The notes: a model not told the origin generated them from the letters alone. A stretch of DNA of 56,786 nucleotides from Chloroflexota bacterium (GCA_014584575.1 JACTMP010000060.1:1-56786), one strand, 5' to 3'. Counted from the first letter of the stretch, positions 15,976 to 25,154 are shown. Numbers and translations are program-made.

Positions 15976-16937
15976 CCGCCTCGCCACACTGTGCCCCAGG
16001 CGAAACCAAAGCCGAGGGCCAGCGCCCGGATAAACAGCAGAAAGGGCGCAGCCAGGGCAACGGTGTGGTCTTTCCGCCAGGCTTTGCGGCCAAACGGCAG
16101 CGTAGTCATGGCAAAGAGCAGTAAGAGTGTGATGGGGAGCCAGCGTAAAAAGGGGAGCAGGAGGGTGAGCACGGCCGTGCCCAGCGCCAACCCCGCCAAC
16201 CCCATTTGCAACTTCAAAACTTGTGGTGTGTGTGAATCTTTGATGGCGCGGTCGGGATAGCGGCGGATGAAGCGGGCTTTCCAGCAGCCAATCCAAAACT
16301 TCTTGCGGGCATATTGGCGCAGGCTGGCGCTGTGATGGTGAGCGACAACGGCCGTCGGCTGGAACACCATGACGTGCCCTTGCGCGGCTAATCGGAACGA
16401 AAGCTCCTGGTCTTCTACGTAAAAGATGGTTTCGTCAAAACCGCCACAATCCAGCAACGGCTGGCGGCGATAAGCGCAGGCGTAGGTGTCTACAAAATCA
16501 ATCTGCGGCAGCCCGGCCATGCCCTCATATTTGTCTTCATACTCTAGCTGCACAAAACGGGCTACCAGTTGTGGTTGGTGGCTGATGTAGACGCCCTTCA
16601 CGGCCGTGACTCCCTCATTTTCGCGCAACGGCCGTGTCACTTCCTCTATCCAGTTCGGTTGGGGCGCACAATCCGCGTCGGTGAAGCAGATAATCTCCCC
16701 CTGAGCGGCGCGAATGCCCTGATTGCGGGCGGCGGCGGCCCCCCGGTTTTGCGGGCTGCGTATGACCTGGACGCCGGGCAGTTGGGCGCGCACGGCCGTG
16801 TCATCCGCCGAACCATCATCCACCACAATGATCTCATATGTGTGCCGGTTAATGGTTTGCTGCTGTAAAGCGACCAGACAATCGGCGATAACGGTTGCTG
16901 CATTGTAGGCAGGAACCACCACAGAAATCATACCCAT
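15945..16937 (-). CDS. family 2 glycosyltransferase with C-terminal membrane helices
   Basis: 330 aa. GT-A fold: ISVVVPAYNAATVIADCL, EIIVVDDGSADDT, NRGAAAARNQGIRAAQGE, the metal-binding TDADC motif, and FVEDQELSFRL (catalytic ED region). Two C-terminal hydrophobic segments (about 240-290) probably anchor it to the inner face of the membrane. Transfers a nucleotide-activated sugar to a lipid or glycan acceptor that cannot be named. The start overlaps by 10 nt the stop of the upstream YbhN-type gene, so both are one operon, likely for an envelope glycoconjugate. Confidence 0.9.
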   Translation of the reverse strand: MGMISVVVPAYNAATVIADCLVALQQQTINRHTYEIIVVDDGSADDTAVRAQLPGVQVIRSPQNRGAAAARNQGIRAAQGEIICFTDADCAPQPNWIEEVTRPLRENEGVTAVKGVYISHQPQLVARFVQLEYEDKYEGMAGLPQIDFVDTYACAYRRQPLLDCGGFDETIFYVEDQELSFRLAAQGHVMVFQPTAVVAHHHSASLRQYARKKFWIGCWKARFIRRYPDRAIKDSHTPQVLKLQMGLAGLALGTAVLTLLLPFLRWLPITLLLLFAMTTLPFGRKAWRKDHTVALAAPFLLFIRALALGFGFAWGTVWRGGVQSAVNGKQ

Positions 16938-17968
16938 TTTTGCCGCAGCGGGGTTTTGGTGCGGATGCTGGCGTAACTGCCCAACAGAATAAGCGGCAGC
17001 ACCACCACCAGATGGTAAACAATGGTGTAACTGGCAATCACTGCTTCATTTTTATAGCCGAACTGTAACAACAAGAAGGCAACTACCCCATCAAAAATGC
17101 CAATTTTGCCCGGTGTGGTGGGGGGTGCCAGGGCTATCATAATGGCGATATTGATGATCGCTGCTTCTACCCAGCCAAAAGGCAGATGAAAGGCCCGAAA
17201 CAAGAGGAACGGCGTAGCCACAGACAGAAAGGCAATGAGCATGGAAATCAGGATCAGCGAAAGAGCCAGCCGCCGGCTGCGCAAAGCCGCCAGACCGGCC
17301 AGCCCAGAGACCGTCCAGTTTGATAGCCGTTGCCCGATAGCCTCTGGAAAACGGTTGAAAAGGGCTTGCATCACCCGGATGACCAGATCGGTCTGGGCGG
17401 CGATGAGGTAAAGCGCCAGCAAAATAAACAGGGCGGCAGCGCCGGCGGTGAGGGCCGCAGTGGTCTGGTTGAGTGCGGATGGCAGGGTCACGGCCGTGAT
17501 CACCGCCAACACCATCAATCCTACCATCAACAAGTCCAGGGTTTTTTCCAGCACCAATGTTGCCAGCGCTCGTGCTTTTTTGATACCGGCTAACCTGTCA
17601 ATGGTCACAATGCGCGCCAGTTCACCCAGGCGCAAAAATGGGACCAGCATGTTGATATAAGCACCCAACAACGTGGCCCAGAAAAAAGGAGACAACGGCG
17701 GCGTTTGATGGCGTGGCGGAAACATGAGCTGCCAGCGCCACGCCTTCAACAGTAATGTGAGGCTCATCACTGCCAGCGCCGCGGCGATGAGCCAGGGATT
17801 GGCTGCCGCCAACGCACGTGCCATCTCCGCCAGGCTCACCTTGCTGACCAGATACCACACACCGGCCAACAACAAGAGAATGGTTAGCAGAATGCTAAAC
17901 CAGGCCCACAAACGTTGGCTGGTACTCTGTTTGGCCGGCTCGTTTTGGAGTAAGTCAGGTTGGTTCAT
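16928..17968 (-). CDS. YbhN/UPF0104-type lysylphosphatidylglycerol synthase-like membrane protein
   Basis: 346 aa from the ATG at 17968; an upstream in-frame extension to 18277 runs through the L,D-transpeptidase gene and is rejected. About eight membrane helices. Family signatures: LLKAWRWQLM, GAYINMLVPFLRLGELARI, IKKARALATLVLEKTLDLLM, and IALAPPTTPGKIGIFDGVVAFLLL near the C-terminus. No MprF-type synthetase domain, so a flippase or membrane-glycolipid role is more likely than lysyl transfer. Coupled to the glycosyltransferase by overlap. Confidence 0.85.
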   Translation of the reverse strand: MNQPDLLQNEPAKQSTSQRLWAWFSILLTILLLLAGVWYLVSKVSLAEMARALAAANPWLIAAALAVMSLTLLLKAWRWQLMFPPRHQTPPLSPFFWATLLGAYINMLVPFLRLGELARIVTIDRLAGIKKARALATLVLEKTLDLLMVGLMVLAVITAVTLPSALNQTTAALTAGAAALFILLALYLIAAQTDLVIRVMQALFNRFPEAIGQRLSNWTVSGLAGLAALRSRRLALSLILISMLIAFLSVATPFLLFRAFHLPFGWVEAAIINIAIMIALAPPTTPGKIGIFDGVVAFLLLQFGYKNEAVIASYTIVYHLVVVLPLILLGSYASIRTKTPLRQKWV

Positions 17969-17989
17969 GGTCAGGCGGAGGCCACAAAA

Positions 17990-18016
17990 AAAGACCTGGG
18001 GGTAGCCCAGGTCTTT
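17990..18016 (-). terminator. Rho-independent terminator after the L,D-transpeptidase gene
   Basis: Perfect stem AAAGACCTGGG (17990-18000) / CCCAGGTCTTT (18006-18016) with a 5-nt loop. On the minus strand it is followed by a T run (complement of 17985-17992). It lies 20 bp past the L,D-transpeptidase stop and just upstream of the YbhN gene start, separating the two units. Confidence 0.88.
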
Positions 18017-18035
18017 GCTGCCATGTATATGATGA

Positions 18036-19118
18036 CTATGGCCCGATAAATGAGTCTTGCGGATCGTAACGAGTAAAGTAATGATGCGGGTCGGAGGTAT
18101 GCACCCACACATACAGGTCGTGGGACGCGCCCTGTGACCAGTAAAAGACCCATTCAGCGTCACGCGGGGGCATGTTGACGCAGCCGTGGCTGTGTTTGTA
18201 GCCAAAACGGTCATGCCAGAATGCGCCGTGTAAGGCAATATCATTGTCAAAAAACATGGTGTGAGGGACATCTTCAATGAAGTAATAATCTATTTTGCCC
18301 TCAGCGCCAGACATTTTTGTTTTCAAGTGGCGGTCCCACACCTGGAACAAGCCTTCATAGGTGGGCCAACGATTCAGGCCGCTGGAAACCAGTCCGGCAT
18401 ACACCATCCGGTCGCCCTCATAAGCGGCAAATGTTTGTTCATACAGGTCAATCTCTACCCAATAATCGTCTGGGCCAACACCTTCAGGGCGGGGATTCGG
18501 GTCTACCAGGCTGACGTAAGTCTGGCGCATCCAACGACCGCCACCGATGTTGTACCAGAGCCAGCCTTCATCATCCTCTACGGCGTCATACACTTCCAAG
18601 AAGGTGTAACGAGACAGTTTGACAGCATCGGCCGGAGGTTCGGCGCCCGGTTCCAGGCTGTACCAGTAATCGGCAACCATCCAGCCAAACGGCCGTTCCA
18701 ACCAGTTATGAATCTCCACGCCGGTGAATTCAGACGCTTTGGTCAGTGTCAGGTCCTCGGCGCGCACCCATTCGCCTGCATTTATCTCATACCACAGCCG
18801 CCCCTCATTCTCCATGCCGTAGTTGATGGTGGAAAAAAGGAAACCATCCCCCACATTACGCACAATGGGGCTGTTCATGCTGGGGGCGCTGTAGACATCA
18901 ATCAGGTCTTTCAGTCGGGCATAGCGCTGTGAGGGCAAAATGCTGTTCGCAAACGGTTCCGGTTTCATGAAAGTGGGGGCGGCTGGTTCAGCCTCACATA
19001 CGTGCCCAATTTCATCGGATAAGAGGTAACATTTAGCGGCTACGGCCGTGCCGGTTGTCACAAAAAACCCGGCAATGATCAAAATGATGGCGGCGCCCCA
19101 GAAAGTAATTCGCTTCAT
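18036..19118 (-). CDS. exported L,D-transpeptidase (YkuD) with two SH3-like repeats
   Basis: 360 aa from the ATG at 19118, set by AAGGAG 4 nt upstream. Signal peptide at 1-28 (FWGAAIILIIAGFFVTTG). Two bacterial SH3-like modules (about 70-130, VYSAPSMNSPIVRNVGDG; about 165-205, GRWMRQTYVSLVDPNP) suggest cell-wall binding. The YkuD catalytic domain occupies about 215-345, with H297 (ALHGAFWH) and the signature H311-G-C313 (HSHGCVNMPPRDAEW), C313 being the nucleophile. Forms 3-3 cross-links or attaches proteins in peptidoglycan. Own terminator and an AT-rich divergent intergenic region upstream (19119-19348). Confidence 0.93.
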   Translation of the reverse strand: MKRITFWGAAIILIIAGFFVTTGTAVAAKCYLLSDEIGHVCEAEPAAPTFMKPEPFANSILPSQRYARLKDLIDVYSAPSMNSPIVRNVGDGFLFSTINYGMENEGRLWYEINAGEWVRAEDLTLTKASEFTGVEIHNWLERPFGWMVADYWYSLEPGAEPPADAVKLSRYTFLEVYDAVEDDEGWLWYNIGGGRWMRQTYVSLVDPNPRPEGVGPDDYWVEIDLYEQTFAAYEGDRMVYAGLVSSGLNRWPTYEGLFQVWDRHLKTKMSGAEGKIDYYFIEDVPHTMFFDNDIALHGAFWHDRFGYKHSHGCVNMPPRDAEWVFYWSQGASHDLYVWVHTSDPHHYFTRYDPQDSFIGP

Positions 19119-19348
19119 TGATCTCCTTAACTCCCACATCAGTTCAGGTCTATGACCTCTAGTTTAGCACACTGTGGTGATTTTGGCTTGACGGCCGTCA
19201 ACCACTTCACCTATCCCATAGTACCATCAAAAATTCACTCTGTACAACCCAGAAAATCGCTGATTCATTTACGATTCACTATTTTCCGTCTACTATTCCC
19301 GGCCATAAACCATCTCGGTTTGTAAATGAACACATACGGAAGGCAACT

Positions 19349-20068
19349 ATGACCGGAACAATCATCAACGCCATCACAGTTTTTATCGGCGGAGTCTTGG
19401 GTACGATTTTGGGCAACCGCTTCCCGCAGCGGATGCAAGAGACCGTTTTTGCCAGCCTGGGGTTGTTTACCCTGGTCATTGGCCTGCTCAGCGCCCAGGC
19501 GACGGGCAACCCGCTGATTGTGCTGGGTAGCTTGCTGGTGGGGGCGCTCATTGGCGAATGGCTGCGCATCGAGGCCAGGCTGGAATGGTTTGGCGGCTGG
19601 TTACAGCGGGTGCTCATGCGCGGGCAGGGGGGCGACGCCACCCGGTTTATCCAGGGTTTTGTCACCGCCAGCCTGGTCTTTTGTGTGGGGCCGCTAACTA
19701 TCCAGGGGGCCATTGAAGATGGGCTGACGGGCGATTACACCAAACTGGCGATCAAAGCGATGTTAGATGGTTTTGCGGCGCTCGCTTTTGCCAGCACCAT
19801 GGGGGCGGGCGTCATCGCATCCGTCATCGTCATTTTGCTGTTTCAGGGGGGGCTGACGCTGCTGGCGAGTATGGGCGCCAACTTTTTCACGCCGGCGATG
19901 ACGGCCGAGTTAACAGCGACCGGCGGTGTGGTGTTGCTGGCGATCAGCTTTCGTTTGCTGGAGTTGAAACAAATCCGCGCTGCCAACCTGCTGCCCGCCC
20001 TTTTCATTGCGCCGCTGGCGGTGGCGGTGATGGATATGTTGGGGATTGCCTACTATCCCAACCTTTGA
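19349..20068 (+). CDS. DUF554 family membrane protein
   Basis: 239 aa with about seven membrane helices. It matches DUF554 (YqgA/YdfK-type) throughout: TIINAITVFIGGVLGTILG at the start, LLVGALIGEWLRIEARLE, FVTASLVFCVGPLTIQGAIE and DGLTGDYTKLAIKAMLDGFA. GGAAGG lies 5 nt before the ATG. The family is widespread but of unknown function. Divergent from the L,D-transpeptidase gene; probably monocistronic or read into proB. Confidence 0.92.
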   Translation: MTGTIINAITVFIGGVLGTILGNRFPQRMQETVFASLGLFTLVIGLLSAQATGNPLIVLGSLLVGALIGEWLRIEARLEWFGGWLQRVLMRGQGGDATRFIQGFVTASLVFCVGPLTIQGAIEDGLTGDYTKLAIKAMLDGFAALAFASTMGAGVIASVIVILLFQGGLTLLASMGANFFTPAMTAELTATGGVVLLAISFRLLELKQIRAANLLPALFIAPLAVAVMDMLGIAYYPNL

Positions 20069-20180
20069 TGACGCTGTGACCTTTGTCAGTATAATACCCC
20101 GCTTATCTGGTTTACAGTGGGTTTGCGGCTTGCCGTCTGTAATCCGCTACCGGCGAAACGGCGCAATGTTTATGGGCACT

Positions 20181-20236
20181 GGTCATGATCTGGCAATTTG
20201 TCATCCTGTCAGATGTCACCTAGCCACCCTGTCAGG
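20181..20236 (+). repeat. TTGTCACC-type word repeat before proB
   Basis: GGTCATGATCTGGCAATTTG then degenerate words TGTCATCC, TGTCAGA, TGTCACC, GCCACCC, TGTCAGG. The same order of words (GGTCATAATCTGACA, TTTGTCACC, TTGTCAGA, TGTCACC, TTGTCACC, TTGTCAGG) occurs at 34477-34538, so this is a dispersed intergenic repeat, here ending at the proB start codon. Confidence 0.7.
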
Positions 20237-20239
20237 TTT

Positions 20240-21340
20240 ATGTACCGAAGAATCGTAATCAAAATAGGCACCAGCGTCCTGACTAGAGGGACGCCTCATC
20301 TGGATCATCCGCACATGGTGGAACTGGTGCGGCAATGCGCCCGGCTGCACCAGGCGGGCAAGGAAGTGATCGTCTGTACCTCTGGCGCTATTGCCGTGGG
20401 GCGGGCGCGGCTCAATTTTCCCGATTTGCCGGCTACGCTCAACCACAAGCAGATGCTGGCGGCGGTTGGGCAGAGCCGACTGATGCAGATGTGGGAACGA
20501 TATTTTGAGATATATGGCATTCACGTGGGGCAAATTCTGCTGACCCGCGCCGATGTGCAGAACCGCCGCCGTTACCTCAACGGCCGTGACACACTGCTCA
20601 CCCTCCTGGAACATCATATCGTACCCATCATCAACGAAAATGACGCGGTGGCTACCGAAGAGATCAAGGTCGGTGACAACGACAATCTGTCTGCGCTTGT
20701 CTCTACACTGGCCGAAGCTGATTTGCTGCTATTGCTGACCGATCAGCCGGGGCTGTTTACGGCCGATCCCCGTACCCATGCAGATGCCCAACTGATCCCC
20801 GAAGTAGACCAGATTGACGAGGCGCTCCAGGCGTTGGCGGGTGGCAGCGTCAGTGGGTTGGGGGTAGGGGGCATGGCTACCAAGCTGCAAGCGGCTGACG
20901 TTGCCCGCCGCGCTGGCGCTGATGTGGTCATCGCTGCCGGGCATACCCCAGACATTATCACCCGTGTTGTGGCCGGGGAAGCGGTGGGTACACGCTTTCG
21001 CGCCTTAAAAACACCGCTGGAGAATCGCAAAAAATGGATTTATGCCGGCCGAAAACCGGCGGGCCGTGTGCACATTGACGCCGGAGCAAGCAAAGCGTTG
21101 GGCGCGGACGGCCGTTCGCTGTTACCGGCAGGCATTACGGCCGTGACCGGCGCCTTTGAACGGGGCGATACCATTAGCATCATAGGCGCCGACGGCCGTG
21201 AACTGGCGCGCGGCATCTCCCGCTATAACAGCGGCGACCTGACCAGAATTGCCGGGTTTCATTCCGATAAAATCGTCGAGATTTTAGGGTATGCCTATGG
21301 CCCGGTGGCCGTCCATCGCAATGATATGATTTTGTTGTAA
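20240..21340 (+). CDS. proB: glutamate 5-kinase ProB
   Basis: 366 aa from the ATG at 20240 (MYRRIVIKIGTSVLT). The in-frame upstream extension to 20198 is repeat sequence. Amino-acid kinase domain: TSGAIAVGRARL, KQMLAAVGQSRLMQMWERYF, NENDAVATEEIKVGDNDNLS, LLTDQPGLFTADPR and GVGGMATKLQAADVARRAGA. C-terminal PUA domain from about 275 (AGRVHIDAGASKAL, SLLPAGITAVTGAFERGD). First step of proline synthesis, glutamate to glutamyl-5-phosphate. proA is not adjacent. Four ACGGCCGT palindromes lie in this gene. Confidence 0.96.
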   Translation: MYRRIVIKIGTSVLTRGTPHLDHPHMVELVRQCARLHQAGKEVIVCTSGAIAVGRARLNFPDLPATLNHKQMLAAVGQSRLMQMWERYFEIYGIHVGQILLTRADVQNRRRYLNGRDTLLTLLEHHIVPIINENDAVATEEIKVGDNDNLSALVSTLAEADLLLLLTDQPGLFTADPRTHADAQLIPEVDQIDEALQALAGGSVSGLGVGGMATKLQAADVARRAGADVVIAAGHTPDIITRVVAGEAVGTRFRALKTPLENRKKWIYAGRKPAGRVHIDAGASKALGADGRSLLPAGITAVTGAFERGDTISIIGADGRELARGISRYNSGDLTRIAGFHSDKIVEILGYAYGPVAVHRNDMILL

Positions 21341-21413
21341 GTGAAACCGGCAGACTGAGAATCAGTCATCGCACGTTTGCCGGATCGCAGTAAGCCGATT
21401 ACCCTATGATCGC

Positions 21414-22166
21414 ATGAGCAAACGAATCCCTTACTACCACGATTTACTGGAAGCCTTTGCCGGGCCGGGTTGCGCCATATGCCGTTTGCTGGCCGTGAGC
21501 GCGGATAAACTGGTGGACAGCATTTTGTATGAGGGGGTGAACGATGTGCCCACCCGTGAGCAGTTGAACGCGGCGCGAGGGTATTGCCAGTCACATGCAC
21601 AATTGCTGATCCGCGCCGGGGGGGCGCTGGGCACGACCATTATGATGGATGGCATCTTGAAACTGCTGCTGCGCACGCTGGATGCTAACTCGGTGGGGCA
21701 GGTGGGGGCCTCACGGACGCGCAGTTTGCTGCGCCGGGCCAATGTAAATGTCAGCCATACGGCCGTGCAAAAACTGGTTGCCGAACTTTCGCCCCAGGCG
21801 GAGTGCCCGGTCTGTGTGAATGAAGCGGAGATGTTGGTGCATTACGGCCGTACCCTGCACCAACATCTGGCCCCCCATAATGAGCTATTCACTGCTTACA
21901 GCGCCTCTGATGGCCTGTGTCTGAATCATTTCCGGCAGGTGTTGGCTGAGGGGCTACCTGGCCCGGCGCTGACGGCGCTGGTGGCGGCGCAACAAACGGT
22001 CTGGCAGCGGTTGCATGAGCAGTCAGAGGAGTTCATCCGCAAGAACGATCATCGGTTTCGGGGTGAGCCGTTTGGGGTGGAGGAAGATGTCTGGCAGCGG
22101 TCGTTGGCCGCCGTATCCGGCGCGCCTATTCGCAGCTATGTAAAACCAAGAGGGGTAACGCAGTAA
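21414..22166 (+). CDS. DUF6062 family protein with Cys motifs
   Basis: 250 aa. The N-terminal GPGCAICRLLAVSADKL, SILYEGVNDVPTREQL and ARGYCQSHAQLL, and a second CPVCVNEAEML with CLNHFRQVL, match the pattern of DUF6062 proteins. The paired C-x-x-C and C/H positions look like two metal sites, probably zinc. Soluble; no signal peptide. Function unknown. Starts 74 nt after proB on the same strand. Confidence 0.8.
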   Translation: MSKRIPYYHDLLEAFAGPGCAICRLLAVSADKLVDSILYEGVNDVPTREQLNAARGYCQSHAQLLIRAGGALGTTIMMDGILKLLLRTLDANSVGQVGASRTRSLLRRANVNVSHTAVQKLVAELSPQAECPVCVNEAEMLVHYGRTLHQHLAPHNELFTAYSASDGLCLNHFRQVLAEGLPGPALTALVAAQQTVWQRLHEQSEEFIRKNDHRFRGEPFGVEEDVWQRSLAAVSGAPIRSYVKPRGVTQ

Positions 22167-22193
22167 CAGCCATTCTCAATTTGGCTGGTGGCG

Positions 22194-22375
22194 GCAGATA
22201 AATCTGCACACTTCGGCGATGGACGGCAGCCGTCCCCACGCAGGGCAAGCTCAACAAAAGGCAAAGTCAGCCTGCACCGACCGCTATGAGCAACCGTCCA
22301 GGCGTTACGGCTAAAGCCTCCACTCCGCCCTCAGGAAGATTCTTCTTTAGCCAACTTAGCCGACGAAGGTCGGCT
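22194..22375. repeat. intergenic cluster of short perfect hairpins
   Basis: In the 391-bp gap between the DUF6062 and YceI genes lie GCAGAT-aa-ATCTGC (22194-22207), GGACGG-cag-CCGTCC (22221-22235) and AGCCGAC-gaag-GTCGGCT (22358-22375), among other degenerate dyads. A 92-codon reading frame (22286-22561) shows no protein-like features. The rest of the gap holds nothing I can name. A similar cluster is at 43627-43738. Confidence 0.6.
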
Positions 22376-22557
22376 TGGCTGCTTGTAGCCGCTATTTCAA
22401 TCGCCGGGATTCTTGAAACACAAGACAGAGTAGAGCATGGGAACGCGGGGCGTGAGAACTCAATAAGTGCATTCGTGATGTCCTTGAGCCATCTTCCCCC
22501 AATCCCTACAATAATTCAGATTCATCAACTTGTTTCAACAAAAGTGAGGAGAACAAC

Positions 22558-23400
22558 ATGAATAGTAACCGTACCCTGATCGGGGGACTGATTCTGGCGG
22601 GCATTGGTGTAATAGTCATTGGCGCTATCTGGTATTTTGTGCTGCGTGCCCCGGAGGAGGCCAGTGAACCCATTGCCGCGATTCCGTTGGAATTGCCAAC
22701 CAATACGGCTACGGCCGTGCCCGAACCAACAGCCACGGCTGTAGCCCTACCCCCCACCAACACGCCTGAACCCGACGCCACCGAAGCGCCGCCGGAACCG
22801 ACGGCCACAGCGACGGCCGTGCCCCCCACCGACACCCCAGAACCTGCTGCCGCCAGCGTTTTGCAGGTATATGAAATCAGTCAGGATGAATCAGAGGTGA
22901 GTTTCACGCTGCAAGAAGATTTACGTGGCATCCGTACTACCGTTGTTGGCCTCAGTAATCAGGTCGCCGGGCAAATTGCCGTTAACCTGAACGATTTGTC
23001 TACCACCCAGGTGGGCATCATTCAAGTGAATGCGCGCACCCTGCTGACGGATAACAATTTCCGCAACAACGCCATTCGCAACCAGATATTGGACACCAAC
23101 CAGTATGAATTTATCACCTTTACCCCCACTGCCATCAATGGCTTGCCAGACAGTGTGCCGGTGGGCGAAACCGTCTCTTTCGAGATTGTGGGTGATTTGA
23201 CCATCCGGGATATTACAAACGAAGTGGTGTTTACGGTAACGGTCACGGCCGTGTCTGAGGATCGCCTGGAAGGCACAGCTTCTACCCAGGTGTTGCGTGG
23301 CGATTACAATCTGGTCATTCCCCAGGTGCAGGGTGTGGCCAACGTCACCGACGAAGTGCTGTTGGAAATAACACTGGTTGCAAATGCCATTCAGCCGTAA
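22558..23400 (+). CDS. membrane-anchored YceI-family protein with Pro/Thr linker
   Basis: 280 aa. AGGAG 6 nt before the ATG. Membrane anchor at about 7-29 (LIGGLILAGIGVIVIGAIWY), then a Pro/Thr/Ala linker (45-100, PTNTATAVPEPTATAV) and a YceI beta-barrel domain (105-280). The latter shows ISQDESEVSFTLQEDLRG, IQVNARTLLTDNNFRNNAIR, ILDTNQYEFITFTPT, VGDLTIRDITNEVVFTVTV and GDYNLVIPQV. The family binds isoprenoid or other long hydrophobic ligands. Two ACGGCCGT palindromes encode the TAVP steps of the linker. Downstream: a word repeat and a hypothetical gene. Confidence 0.9.
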   Translation: MNSNRTLIGGLILAGIGVIVIGAIWYFVLRAPEEASEPIAAIPLELPTNTATAVPEPTATAVALPPTNTPEPDATEAPPEPTATATAVPPTDTPEPAAASVLQVYEISQDESEVSFTLQEDLRGIRTTVVGLSNQVAGQIAVNLNDLSTTQVGIIQVNARTLLTDNNFRNNAIRNQILDTNQYEFITFTPTAINGLPDSVPVGETVSFEIVGDLTIRDITNEVVFTVTVTAVSEDRLEGTASTQVLRGDYNLVIPQVQGVANVTDEVLLEITLVANAIQP

Positions 23401-23420
23401 ACTAGGGGAAAAGGATATTC

Positions 23421-23462
23421 AGTAAGTGGGTAATTGTGTAATGACCCACTTACTCAATTACC
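23421..23462. repeat. GTAATTGG word repeat with 11-bp perfect stem
   Basis: AGTAAGTGGGT (23421-23431) pairs with ACCCACTTACT (23444-23454), followed by CAATTACC. Same vocabulary as 13578-13634. It fills the space between the YceI gene and the next coding start (23468); reading the next gene from 23426 would translate this repeat. Confidence 0.75.
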
Positions 23463-23467
23463 AACCC

Positions 23468-24199
23468 ATGACCACAGAAACAACAGAACCCCAAACCGCC
23501 CTCGCGCCGGTAGAATCCGTTCCCCAAGCGGCTGAGTTTGATGCCTTAGAATCATTGGTGCGGCTGATTGTGGGCGGCGCCATTGAAGCGCCCGCCGAAC
23601 TGGTGGCCCGGCTGCAGCAGTGGGAAGAGCAGGCGGCCCAAACCGGCGACGCCCATTCGTTAGCGCCCACGCCGGCGGCCACAGAGCAGCTTCGTTATGC
23701 CCTGGTGGGGCTGGCGCTGGCGGCGCATGACCAGGCGCGCAGCGGCGCTTCCCGCTTTGGCCGTCTGGTAGATGTTTCGGCGGGCCGTTTGCTGCGCGCC
23801 GCCCGACCGCTGACCGGCAACCCTTTGATGCAGCCCGTCCAGCGCCGCTATGAAAATCTGATAGCCGAGGGGGAAACGGCCGTGAACCGCTGGATTGAAC
23901 GTGGCCGCGCCGAAGAACCCCGCAGCCGTCTGGTGGCCCGCCAGGCCGTTAACCTGACCATTGACGAAGTGATCCAACACCTGGCCGAAAACCCGGAAGT
24001 GCGCGACCTGGTGACGCAGCAAACGTATGGCATTGCCGACGAGGTGGTGGGCGGGGTGCGCAGCCGCACCGTCACGGCAGATATTGTACTGGAGCGGTTG
24101 GCGCGCGGCCTGCTGCGCCGTCCACCCCGTGAGCAATTGCCGCCACCCATCCCGGAAGTGATGGCTCAGGCTGACCGGATCAACCTGCTGGAAGAATAG
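23468..24199 (+). CDS. conserved hypothetical protein upstream of an RDD gene
   Basis: About 243 aa from the ATG at 23468 (TTETTEPQTALAPVE); an upstream ATG at 23426 lies inside a word repeat and is not favoured. Mostly helical and charged, with no signal peptide or clear membrane helix. Conserved-looking segments are FDALESLVRLIVGGAIEA, QLRYALVGLALAAHDQAR, FGRLVDVSAGRLLRAARP and ERGRAEEPRSRLVARQAV. Function not recognised. Only 4 nt before the RDD membrane protein, so probably its partner. Confidence 0.72.
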   Translation: MTTETTEPQTALAPVESVPQAAEFDALESLVRLIVGGAIEAPAELVARLQQWEEQAAQTGDAHSLAPTPAATEQLRYALVGLALAAHDQARSGASRFGRLVDVSAGRLLRAARPLTGNPLMQPVQRRYENLIAEGETAVNRWIERGRAEEPRSRLVARQAVNLTIDEVIQHLAENPEVRDLVTQQTYGIADEVVGGVRSRTVTADIVLERLARGLLRRPPREQLPPPIPEVMAQADRINLLEE

Positions 24200-24203
24200 G
24201 CCC

Positions 24204-24785
24204 ATGATGTCACCCGATAGCGCCAATCCTCATTTACAGGGGCAGTATGCCGGATTTGTCACCCGGCTGATTGCTTTTGCCGCCGACCAAGTGTTGGTGT
24301 TGGGCACTATCGTGACGGTTAATACATTGGTCATGCTGGTTCTCGGTTTTTTCCAGGTCACGGTTTCTGACGTATTTTCTTTTTCCGGCAGCCACAGCAC
24401 CCTGGTGCAACTGCTGCGCATTCTGGCGGTGGGGTTGGCCTTGCTGCTCAATGTGAGCTTCTATATGGGTTATTTCATCTTGTTTTGGATGCTGGTGGGG
24501 CAGACGCCGGGCAAGATGTTGATGGGGGTGCGGGTGGTGAGTTTTGATGGACGGCCGTTATCGCTGATGCAGGCGATCAAACGCTTTCTTGGTTATTATC
24601 TTTCGCTGCTGCCCTTTTTTATGGGGTTTATCTGGGTGTTGGTCAGCGATACACGCCAGGGCTGGCATGACAAACTGGCGCGTACCTACGTCATTTACAC
24701 CTGGCAGGCCACGCCCAGTTTCCGCTTCTTGCGCCGCCTCTCACACGCCGCCGAAAAACGAGCCAGGCGGCTGGGGTCAGGCTGA
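24204..24785 (+). CDS. RDD family membrane protein
   Basis: 193 aa. The name-giving residues are visible in GFVTRLIAFAADQVL (R..D) and in SDTRQGWHDKLARTYV near the C-terminus, with GQTPGKMLMGVRVVSFDG between. About four membrane helices. The family includes small ion/H+ antiporters, but most members are uncharacterised. Follows the hypothetical gene by 4 nt. Its last 9 bp overlap the convergent response regulator gene. Confidence 0.9.
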   Translation: MMSPDSANPHLQGQYAGFVTRLIAFAADQVLVLGTIVTVNTLVMLVLGFFQVTVSDVFSFSGSHSTLVQLLRILAVGLALLLNVSFYMGYFILFWMLVGQTPGKMLMGVRVVSFDGRPLSLMQAIKRFLGYYLSLLPFFMGFIWVLVSDTRQGWHDKLARTYVIYTWQATPSFRFLRRLSHAAEKRARRLGSG

Positions 24786-25154
24786 AATTTTGCCGCGTGT
24801 CAGGGAGTCAATTTGTATGAAGAGGTCGGTAAAGTCAATCGGTTTGCCCACGTACCCATCACAACCCGTATCCTGAAATCGTTCACGCACGGCCGTGTAC
24901 GATTGCGCCGTCATAGCTAAGACCGGAATATCCGCTGTTTGCGGCGACAATTTTAGCTGTTCGGTAGCCTGCCAGCCATCCAGCACCGGTAGTCGCAAAT
25001 CCATAATGATGAGGTCTGGAAGTTCGTCTTTGGCAAGGGAAACGCCGTCGCGCCCGTTGGCGGCAACAAGGACTTGATGTTGTTTGTCTTGCAGATAAAA
25101 CAGCATCAAGTTTTGGATGATCAGGTCATCTTCTACTACCAGAATCTTGGCCAT
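24777..25154 (-). CDS. stand-alone response-regulator receiver domain (CheY-like)
   Basis: 125 aa, receiver domain only. Acidic pocket D9/D10, phospho-acceptor D52 (LIIMDLRLPVLDG), T82 (LAMTAQSY) and K104 (GYVGKPID) are all in place. No output domain and no histidine kinase nearby. Probably relays phosphate to another protein in a cytoplasmic phosphorelay. Overlaps the RDD gene end by 9 bp on the opposite strand. Confidence 0.94.
   Translation of the reverse strand: MAKILVVEDDLIIQNLMLFYLQDKQHQVLVAANGRDGVSLAKDELPDLIIMDLRLPVLDGWQATEQLKLSPQTADIPVLAMTAQSYTAVRERFQDTGCDGYVGKPIDFTDLFIQIDSLTRGKISA

Noticed and set aside
17969..18277. Upstream extension of the YbhN-type gene (to 449 aa)
   Set aside because: It runs through the L,D-transpeptidase gene end and its terminator. 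The first helix and family signatures start after the ATG at 17968.
22286..22561. 92-codon open frame before the YceI gene
   Set aside because: No ribosome site, low-complexity translation over hairpin repeats, and overlap with the YceI start.
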